Shown here piece by piece: positions 1 through 5,690 of a stretch of 5,690 bases of DNA. Position 1 is the first letter of the stretch, and every line of letters begins with the position of its first letter. The translations under genes were made by a program, and so were the position numbers. This DNA comes from Gemmatimonadota bacterium (GTDB lineage Bacteria; Gemmatimonadota; Gemmatimonadetes; Gemmatimonadales; GWC2-71-9): assembly GCA_003220905.1 (NCBI GenBank), contig QHTS01000254.1, positions 1-5,690 on the forward strand, read 5' to 3'. The notes beneath the pieces were generated by a model, which was given only the letters and a program-made list of their open reading frames with translations, made no database searches and was not told where the DNA came from.

Positions 1-352
1 CGAACCGCCGCCGCTGCAGGTCCGGCGTCACCCTGCCCCCGCGGACCGTCTCGAGCCGGTCCGTCACACCGCGCGTCTGCGCAAGCATCAGGGCCAGGCG
101 CAGCGCGTTCGTGGCCGCGTCCACCAACGTCACCTGCGCTCCCAGCTCCGCACAGCGGACGGCCATCCACCCGGCGCCCCCGGCATAGTCCAGCACGCGG
201 CGCCCACGCAGGTCGGCGGGGAGGAGACGCTCGAAGACGCCGAACGTCGTCCGATTGTAGGCTGCTTCGCTACCCCGGATATACTGCGCCAGGACTTGAG
301 GCGTTGGCTTCGCTCGAGTCCAGTGATCTTCCGGGTAGGTCGCTCCTGACAT
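1..352 (-). CDS. Class I SAM-dependent methyltransferase, N-terminal part (3' end off the window)
   Basis: Translating the minus strand from ATG at 352-350 gives 117 codons without a stop, running off the left edge. Residues 52-61 (RVLDYAGGAG) match motif I of the Rossmann-fold class I methyltransferases, the loop that binds S-adenosylmethionine. Residues 74-78 (VTLVD) supply the following beta strand, whose acidic D78 normally contacts the ribose hydroxyls. The glycine loop reads D-Y-A-G-G-A-G rather than the commoner D-x-G-x-G-x-G, but the spacing is kept. Residues 1-45 form a leader with aromatic and basic residues (HWTRAKP, QYIRGSEAAYNR) as in many small-molecule methyltransferases. A TTG codon lies directly before the ATG in frame, so the start could shift by one codon; no good ribosome binding site is visible. 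The gene lies downstream of rpmA on the same strand but beyond a terminator, so it is probably a separate transcription unit. The substrate cannot be inferred; family assignment is firm, specific function unknown. Confidence 0.85.
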   Translation of the reverse strand, partial: MSGATYPEDHWTRAKPTPQVLAQYIRGSEAAYNRTTFGVFERLLPADLRGRRVLDYAGGAGWMAVRCAELGAQVTLVDAATNALRLALMLAQTRGVTDRLETVRGGRVTPDLQRRRF

Positions 353-386
353 CAATGCCGGTCCGCGCGAAGTGTGAGTGCCGAGA

Positions 387-409
387 CGGGGTTACGGGTT
401 GCTACCCCG
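387..409. repeat. Short inverted repeat upstream of the methyltransferase gene
   Basis: CGGGGT at 387-392 and ACCCCG at 404-409 are perfect inverted arms around an 11-nt loop, 35 to 57 bp upstream of the methyltransferase start. It could form a weak leader hairpin or be an operator half-site pair. In this GC-rich context six-base arms can arise by chance, so the call is tentative. No convincing promoter hexamers were found between the terminator at 461-487 and the start codon. Confidence 0.25.
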
Positions 410-460
410 ATATGGGCAGGACGGACGGCACGTGTGTTGCGCCGGCGCGACAAACGACAA

Positions 461-487
461 AGGCGGCGGGGCCAATCCCCGCCGCCT
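461..487 (-). terminator. Rho-independent terminator of rplU-rpmA
   Basis: A perfect 11-bp inverted repeat, AGGCGGCGGGG (461-471) and CCCCGCCGCCT (477-487), surrounds a 5-nt loop. Read on the minus strand the stem is followed by the T-rich run TTGTCGTTTG (460-451), a broken but recognisable U-tract. It lies 24 bp past the rpmA stop codon and has the orientation needed to end the ribosomal protein transcript. On the plus strand there is no T-run after the stem, so it looks one-directional. Confidence 0.8.
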
Positions 488-500
488 CGATGCCTCGATG
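485..500. repeat. Perfect tandem 8-bp repeat (CCTCGATG x2)
   Basis: CCTCGATG at 485-492 is repeated exactly at 493-500, between the rpmA stop codon and its terminator. The first three bases belong to the terminator stem. It may reflect a small replication-slippage duplication in the 3' untranslated region; no function is evident. Confidence 0.6.
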
Positions 501-502
501 GG

Positions 503-526
503 TGCGGCCGTCAGCTCGCGGCCGCA
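503..526. repeat. Inverted repeat enclosing the rpmA stop codon
   Basis: TGCGGCCG (503-510) and CGGCCGCA (519-526) are perfect 8-bp arms around an 8-nt loop. The rpmA stop codon (complement of 511-513) sits in the loop. The stem is all but one pair G:C, so the transcript could fold here once the last ribosome has left. It could protect the mRNA 3' end or assist the terminator just downstream. Function is inferred only. Confidence 0.5.
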
Positions 527-780
527 GGTGCCGGGTAGACGCTTACCCTGAACCGCTTCTTGTTCTTGTGCTCGAACTTGACCTGGCCGTCCACCACAGT
601 GAACAGCGAGTCGTCGGACGCCCGGCGGACGTTCGTCCCGGGATGGAATTTCGTGCCCCGCTGCCTGACGATGATCGTCCCCGCGGTGACGAACTCCCCG
701 GCGAAGCGCTTCACGCCGAGGTACTTGGGTCCGGAGTCGCGGCCGTTGCGAGAGGAACCGACACCCTTCTTGTGAGCCAT
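511..780 (-). CDS. rpmA: 50S ribosomal protein L27
   Basis: The 89-residue product is a standard bacterial L27, a basic protein of the large subunit whose flexible N-terminus reaches toward the peptidyl transferase centre and contacts tRNA. It opens with MAHKKGVGSSRNGRDS and continues with PKYLGVKRFAGEFVTAGTII and RQRGTKFHPG, the family signature; length is typical (about 85-90). The N-terminus begins directly at AHKKG, so it lacks the short extension that the Prp protease removes in Firmicutes, and no prp gene is present here. The start follows the rplU stop by 11 bp, so the two are almost surely cotranscribed. The nearest purine-rich stretch (AAGGA, in the end of rplU) is about 15 nt from the ATG, so translation may depend on coupling. 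The C-terminal tail (YPAPAAAS) is a poorly conserved extension. The usual next gene, obgE, is not found downstream. Confidence 0.98.
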   Translation of the reverse strand: MAHKKGVGSSRNGRDSGPKYLGVKRFAGEFVTAGTIIVRQRGTKFHPGTNVRRASDDSLFTVVDGQVKFEHKNKKRFRVSVYPAPAAAS

Positions 781-791
781 GCCAGTGTCAC

Positions 792-1112
792 TCAGTCCTT
801 GAGCTTGACGTCCGCGATCTTCACTTCGGTGAACGGCTGCCGGTGCCCGGCGTGGCGCCGGTATCCGGTGCGGCGCGCGAACCGGTAGATCTTGATCTTC
901 TCGCCCTTCCCATGGCGCACGACCTCGGCCGTGACTCTGGCCCCCTTGACCACGGGCTTCCCGGCGTGTACGTGCTTGCCGTCGCTCGCGAGCAGCACGC
1001 GATCGAACGTCACTTTGCTCCCCGGCTCGGCCTCGAGCAGCGGGATCTTGATGGTGACTCCCGGTTCGGCCCGAAACTGGGCGCCGCCGGTCGAGAAAAT
1101 GGCGTAGGTCAT
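792..1112 (-). CDS. rplU: 50S ribosomal protein L21
   Basis: The 106-residue product is L21, a 23S rRNA-binding protein of the large subunit. It begins MTYAIFSTGGAQFRAEPG, the usual L21 opening beta strands, has the FDRVLLASDG segment in the middle (residues 36-45), and ends with the conserved basic stretch RRTGYRRHAGHRQPFTEVKI near residues 80-100. Length is normal (about 103). It is the first gene of an rplU-rpmA transcription unit and follows rng by 128 bp on the same strand. No Shine-Dalgarno sequence precedes the ATG at 1112-1110. Instead, a promoter -10 hexamer ends 9 bp before it, so the mRNA is probably leaderless or has only a few leader bases. Identification is secure; the leaderless reading is inference. 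Confidence 0.98.
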   Translation of the reverse strand: MTYAIFSTGGAQFRAEPGVTIKIPLLEAEPGSKVTFDRVLLASDGKHVHAGKPVVKGARVTAEVVRHGKGEKIKIYRFARRTGYRRHAGHRQPFTEVKIADVKLKD

Positions 1113-1121
1113 GAGCGCGGA

Positions 1122-1150
1122 ACTCTAATCGCCGCCTAGGCTTCGGTCAA
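1122..1150 (-). promoter_or_regulatory. Sigma-70-type promoter of rplU, near-leaderless
   Basis: On the minus strand TTGACC (1150-1145, five of six matches to TTGACA) and TAGAGT (1127-1122, four of six to TATAAT) are separated by exactly 17 bp. Transcription would start around 1115-1112, within about 3 bases of the rplU ATG. The lack of any ribosome binding site before rplU agrees with this. The -35 element abuts the repeat structure that fills the rest of the gap to rng. Confidence 0.6.
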
Positions 1151-1238
1151 GGGAGCCGGGCGCGGGGCGCGGGGAGCGGGGAGCAGTCTTATCCGATGCG
1201 GCGCATGGTGCTGCTCCGTGCTCCCAGCTCCCGCTCCC
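1151..1238. repeat. GC-rich heptamer repeats forming an imperfect inverted repeat in the rng-rplU gap
   Basis: The left arm has GGGAGC at 1151-1156, 1172-1177 and 1179-1184 within a heptamer-like tandem run (CGCGGGG, CGCGGGG, AGCGGGG, AGCAG at 1161-1186). The right arm has GCTCCC at 1220-1225, 1227-1232 and 1233-1238. Bases 1172-1186 pair with 1211-1225 through 7 bp, one mismatch, a G:T and 6 bp more. Inside the loop ATGC GGC GCAT (1196-1206) can form a second hairpin. The structure begins 2 bp past the rng stop codon and ends at the rplU -35 element. No T-run follows on the minus strand, so it is not a canonical intrinsic terminator, though it could pause polymerase or protect the rng mRNA 3' end. 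Confidence 0.6.
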
Positions 1239-1240
1239 AT

Positions 1241-2821
1241 TCACGCCACCGCATACTGTTCAGTCACGTCTCTCCCCGCCGGCTTTGCCATCATCCGGAA
1301 TTCATCGAGCCGCATCATCGGGTCGTCGCGCACCTCGAGCTCGAGTCCCGTCTGCCTCTCAAGCTGTCGCAAGAAGTTAGGCTCCTGCTCCACGAGGTAC
1401 AGGGCCACTTCGGGGTGCAGCCGCACGGCGAGCTGGCGTTCCTTGTGCTCCGCGCCGGCCCGCTTGAGGGAGCGCTCCATGCGCCGCACCACCACCTCGG
1501 GGCGGAACACCCGTCCCGTGCCGTGGCACGTCGGGCACTCCGCGGTCATCGATTGCCACAGCGACGGGCGCACGCGCTGCCGCGTCATCTCGATCAGGCC
1601 CAGCTCGGATACGGCGAACGCCTTGGTGCGAGCCCGGTCGTGTCCCAGGTGGGTGCGTAACTCCTGGAGAACCTTGTCCCGGTTGCTGCGGGATTCCATG
1701 TCGATGAAGTCCACGACGATGATGCCGCCGATGTCGCGCAGCCGCAGCTGCCGCGCGACCTCGCGCGCCGCCTCGACGTTGGTCTTCAGGATCGTGCTCT
1801 CGGGATCCTTCTTGCCCGTGTAGCGGCCCGTGTTCACGTCGATCGAGGTCAGGGCCTCGGTCGGCTGAATGATCAGGTAGCCGCCCGTCGGGAGCTCCAC
1901 CCGCGGTTTGAAGAGACTCCGGATCTCCGCCTCGATGTCGTACTCGTCGAACAGCGCGGTCTCGGACTGGTGCAGCTTCACCCGTTCGAGCAAATCGGGG
2001 TCGATCTGCTTCAGGTACTGCACCACCTCGGTGTGGAGCACCTTCGAATCGACGAGCAGCGAGTCGACTTTGTCCGAGAACAGGTCGCGGATGATGCCGC
2101 GCGTGAGTGACGTCTCCCGTTGCAGCAGGGCAGGCGCCCGCACCGAGCCCGCCTTGCGCTTGATCTTTTTCCAGAGGCCGTACAGGTGCTCGATTTCGCG
2201 CTTGCAGCTCTGCTCCGTGAGGTCTTCGGCGACGGTGCGGATGATCCACCCGCCCGCCCCCGGGTCCTTGGGGACGAGCTTCGAGACCATATCCCGCAGC
2301 TTGGCCCGCTGCTCACGGTTTTCGATCTTGCGGGAGACGCCGACTTTGGAGGCGAACGGCATGTAGACGAGGAACCGCCCGGCCAGAGAGATCTGCGCGG
2401 TGACGCGCGGCCCCTTGGTGCCGATCGGCTCCTTGATGACCTGGACGATTCGCGCTTCGCCGCGCTTCAGCTCGTCCGCGATGTTGGGCAGCCGGCGCCG
2501 GGAGCGGGTGCCGCCGTTCGCCCCCCCGGCCCCCCCGCTCCCGCCACCGTTGCCGTTGTCGTCGTCGTGATCGGACGGCTCGTCTTCGTCTTCCGCCTCG
2601 ATCAGGTCGGAGGCGTGGAGAAAGGCGCTCTTTTCCGCCCCGATGTTGACGAACGCGGCCTGTATCCCCGGAAGCACGGCCTCGACCGTGCCGAGGTAGA
2701 TATCGCCCACCATGCGGCGGGCGTCCGGACGATCCACCAAGAGCTCAACAAGGCGGTCGTCCTCCAGGATCGCGACGCGCGTTTCGCGTGCGGTCCCGCT
2801 GATGAGAATTTCCCGTTTCAA
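1241..2821 (-). CDS. rng: Ribonuclease G (RNase E/G family)
   Basis: The 526-residue product is a single-strand-specific endoribonuclease of the RNase E/G family, which matures 16S and other rRNA ends and starts mRNA decay in the cytoplasm. Domains in order: an S1 RNA-binding domain (about 36-145), the 5'-monophosphate sensor with R195 and T196 (equivalent to R169/T170 of E. coli RNase E), the DNase I-like catalytic core with metal-binding D328 (SIDVN) and D371 (VVDFID), and the zinc-link CPTCHGTG (C429, C432) that joins subunits. Spacing between these residues matches E. coli closely. It ends about 95 residues past the zinc-link with no long disordered tail, so it is RNase G-like and lacks an RNase E degradosome scaffold. 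Unusual is an acidic then glycine-rich insertion at about 75-110 inside the S1 domain. The start is TTG, supported by GAGGG 8 nt upstream and by the conserved MKREILI opening; no in-frame ATG lies nearby. Confidence 0.97.
   Translation of the reverse strand: MKREILISGTARETRVAILEDDRLVELLVDRPDARRMVGDIYLGTVEAVLPGIQAAFVNIGAEKSAFLHASDLIEAEDEDEPSDHDDDNGNGGGSGGAGGANGGTRSRRRLPNIADELKRGEARIVQVIKEPIGTKGPRVTAQISLAGRFLVYMPFASKVGVSRKIENREQRAKLRDMVSKLVPKDPGAGGWIIRTVAEDLTEQSCKREIEHLYGLWKKIKRKAGSVRAPALLQRETSLTRGIIRDLFSDKVDSLLVDSKVLHTEVVQYLKQIDPDLLERVKLHQSETALFDEYDIEAEIRSLFKPRVELPTGGYLIIQPTEALTSIDVNTGRYTGKKDPESTILKTNVEAAREVARQLRLRDIGGIIVVDFIDMESRSNRDKVLQELRTHLGHDRARTKAFAVSELGLIEMTRQRVRPSLWQSMTAECPTCHGTGRVFRPEVVVRRMERSLKRAGAEHKERQLAVRLHPEVALYLVEQEPNFLRQLERQTGLELEVRDDPMMRLDEFRMMAKPAGRDVTEQYAVA
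2521..2536. repeat. Paired 7-base homopolymer tracts inside rng
   Basis: The plus strand has C7 (2521-2527), GG, then C7 (2530-2536), so the rng mRNA reads G7-CC-G7. With the neighbouring GGG it encodes part of the Gly/Ala-rich insertion of the S1 domain (around residues 94-101). Such tracts are prone to slippage and the four closely spaced G-runs could form an RNA G-quadruplex. The reading frame is intact in this sequence. Confidence 0.7.
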
Positions 2822-2829
2822 AGCAAGTG

Positions 2830-2834
2830 CCCTC
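2830..2834 (-). promoter_or_regulatory. Ribosome binding site deciding the rng TTG start
   Basis: GAGGG on the minus strand lies 8 nt before the TTG at 2821-2819. This is a good Shine-Dalgarno match at good spacing and, with the conserved MKREILI start of the family, fixes the TTG as the initiation codon. Confidence 0.65.
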
Positions 2835-2838
2835 GACC

Positions 2839-2861
2839 CCGGTCGGCCAGCAGCCGGTCGG
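2839..2861. repeat. Direct repeat CCGGTCGG x2 in the rng leader
   Basis: CCGGTCGG occurs at 2839-2846 and 2854-2861 (15-bp period), and CCGGTCG again at 2931-2937. Between the first two, CGGC (2844-2847) and GCCG (2853-2856) can form a small hairpin with a 5-nt loop. They lie 18 to 40 bp upstream of the rng start in the divergent rng/prolyl oligopeptidase gap. They could be operator sites or leader structure; neither is shown. Confidence 0.4.
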
Positions 2862-2935
2862 GATCCTACGATTGTTCCAGCAAGAACTCATGCCAAGCAG
2901 ATCGGCTGAGGATGAGCTGAACCGATTGGACCGGT

Positions 2936-2947
2936 CGCCCGCGGGCG
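2936..2947. repeat. Perfect 12-bp palindrome in the divergent intergenic region
   Basis: CGCCCGCGGGCG is fully self-complementary. Immediately before it, overlapping by one base, is the 8-bp palindrome GACCGGTC (2929-2936). They sit roughly midway between the two divergent genes, a fitting place for a shared regulator site, but all-G:C palindromes are fairly likely in DNA of this composition. Confidence 0.35.
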
Positions 2948-3003
2948 GCGTGGGGAGGACGCTGGGAAGCGCAGACAGACCTGGGCTCCAATGCATGTCT
3001 AAA

Positions 3004-3008
3004 TATAA

Positions 3009-3009
<1 letters not shown>
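3004..3009 (+). promoter_or_regulatory. Possible -10 element for the prolyl oligopeptidase gene
   Basis: TATAAG (five of six to TATAAT) lies in an AT-rich island, TCTAAATATAAG at 2998-3009, that stands out in GC-rich surroundings. The -35 position (2981-2986, CTGGGC) is a poor match. If real, transcription starts near 3016, which would exclude the GTG start at 3009 and favour ATG at 3054 with a leader of about 38 nt. Confidence 0.35.
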
Positions 3010-5213
<2,204 letters not shown>

Positions 5214-5227
5214 AGGTTGGTGGAGGC

Positions 5228-5690
5228 TTAGTCGACTAGATCGCCGAGCAGTTGTCGCGCAATCACGATCCGCTGGATCTCGCTCGTGCCTTCGCCGATC
5301 TCACAGATCTTCGCGTCCCGCATCATCCGCTCGACCGGGTAGTCCGTTGTATAGCCGTAGCCGCCGTGCAGCTGGACGGCCTTGGTGGTGGCGCGCATGG
5401 CGAGCTCGGATGCGTACAGCTTCGCCATCGCCGCCTCCCGCTTGAACGGCCGGCCGTGCTGCTTGAGCCACGCCGCGTGGTAGACGAGGTGCTTGGCCGC
5501 CTCGATTTCGGTCGCCATGTCGGCGAGGGCGAAGTGGACGCCCTGGAAACTGGCGATCGGCTTGCCGAATTGCCGCCGGGTCGTGGTATAGCGGAGACAC
5601 TCCTCCAGCGCGCCTTCGGCGATGCCGAGGGCGAGCGCTCCCAGGCCGACGCGACCACCGTCGAGGGTATGGAGGAACTGTCGGAAGCCG
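5228..5690 (-). CDS. Acyl-CoA dehydrogenase, C-terminal part (5' end off the window)
   Basis: The minus strand is open from the right edge to TAA at 5230-5228, giving the last 153 residues of a FAD-dependent acyl-CoA dehydrogenase. These enzymes introduce the alpha,beta double bond into acyl-CoA thioesters and pass electrons to electron-transfer flavoprotein. Seen in order are GFRQFLHTLDGGRVGLGALA, the RRQFGKPIASFQ segment that touches FAD across the dimer, LADMATEIEAAK, QLHGGYGYTTDYPVERMMRD, and IGEGTSEIQRIVIARQLLG at the end. The Glu of GEGTSE (codon 5293-5291) is in the position of the catalytic base of short- and medium-chain and butyryl-CoA dehydrogenases. The signatures resemble the short-chain/butyryl-CoA type, but acyl specificity cannot be fixed from the C-terminus, and a branched-chain or glutaryl-type relative is possible. 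An internal ATG (5518) begins a shorter frame but lies inside a conserved domain and is not the start. It converges with the prolyl oligopeptidase gene. Confidence 0.93.
   Translation of the reverse strand, partial: GFRQFLHTLDGGRVGLGALALGIAEGALEECLRYTTTRRQFGKPIASFQGVHFALADMATEIEAAKHLVYHAAWLKQHGRPFKREAAMAKLYASELAMRATTKAVQLHGGYGYTTDYPVERMMRDAKICEIGEGTSEIQRIVIARQLLGDLVD

Noticed and set aside
269..413. Near-repeat GCTACCCCGGATAT (269-282) and GCTACCCCGATAT (401-413)
   Set aside because: Two copies differing by one base, one inside methyltransferase coding sequence; a possible operator pair was considered, but there are no further copies and no symmetry, so chance is likely.
439..448. 10-bp palindrome GCGCCGGCGC near the rpmA terminator
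   Set aside because: Composed only of G and C; such short palindromes are expected often at this composition, and it has no link to a start or stop site.
304..888. 194-codon plus-strand frame across the methyltransferase start, terminator and rpmA
   Set aside because: It runs antisense through a terminator and two conserved genes; composition is typical of chance open frames.
1377..2249. 290-codon minus-strand frame inside rng in another frame
   Set aside because: A shifted-frame shadow of rng, rich in Arg, Gly, His and Ala; the real frame carries all catalytic residues without interruption.
2850..2912. rng promoter with TTGGCA and TAGGAT on the minus strand
   Set aside because: The hexamers are separated by 22 bp, too far for a normal promoter, and no better-spaced pair was found, so no rng promoter is called.
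2120..2920. Long 266-codon open frame on the plus strand opposite rng
   Set aside because: It is antisense to a secure RNase G gene. High GC removes stop codons from the opposite strand, and the translation shows no family motif, only Arg/Pro/Asp-rich low-complexity sequence.

Overview
This is a GC-rich window of conserved bacterial chromosomal DNA with tight gene packing. It carries two complete ribosomal protein genes, an RNase G gene, a complete secreted prolyl oligopeptidase gene, and two genes cut by the window edges. L27 begins directly with MAHKKG, with no cleavable N-terminal extension, and no prp protease gene lies between rplU and rpmA; both argue against a Firmicute. The POP signal peptide, the high GC and the GC-rich heptamer repeats fit a Gemmatimonadota-like or related GC-rich Gram-negative soil or aquatic lineage. 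That placement is an inference and not firm.

Layout. On the minus strand, reading right to left from about 2.8 kb: rng (RNase G, TTG start), an 88-bp repeat-rich gap, a good promoter placed almost on top of the rplU start, rplU (L21), rpmA (L27), a factor-independent terminator at 461-487, then the 5' part of a class I SAM-dependent methyltransferase running off the left edge. Divergent from rng on the plus strand is a 2.2-kb gene for a secreted S9A prolyl oligopeptidase with an intact catalytic triad. It converges, with a 14-bp gap, on the 3' end of a minus-strand acyl-CoA dehydrogenase gene cut by the right edge.

Function. rng-rplU-rpmA is a translation and RNA-processing cluster: RNase G matures rRNA and decays mRNA, and L21 and L27 are 50S subunit proteins. 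The prolyl oligopeptidase (export and peptide breakdown) and the acyl-CoA dehydrogenase (fatty acid or branched-chain acyl-CoA oxidation) are independent catabolic functions. The methyltransferase substrate cannot be told from the visible part.

I see no mobile element, CRISPR array, tRNA, rRNA or defence system, and no convincing new multi-gene system. The points most worth a second look are non-coding: a probable leaderless or near-leaderless rplU promoter, a GGGAGC/GCTCCC heptamer-like inverted repeat filling the rng-rplU gap, stacked small structures at the rpmA 3' end, and an acidic/glycine insertion in the RNase G S1 domain encoded by paired 7-base homopolymer tracts.
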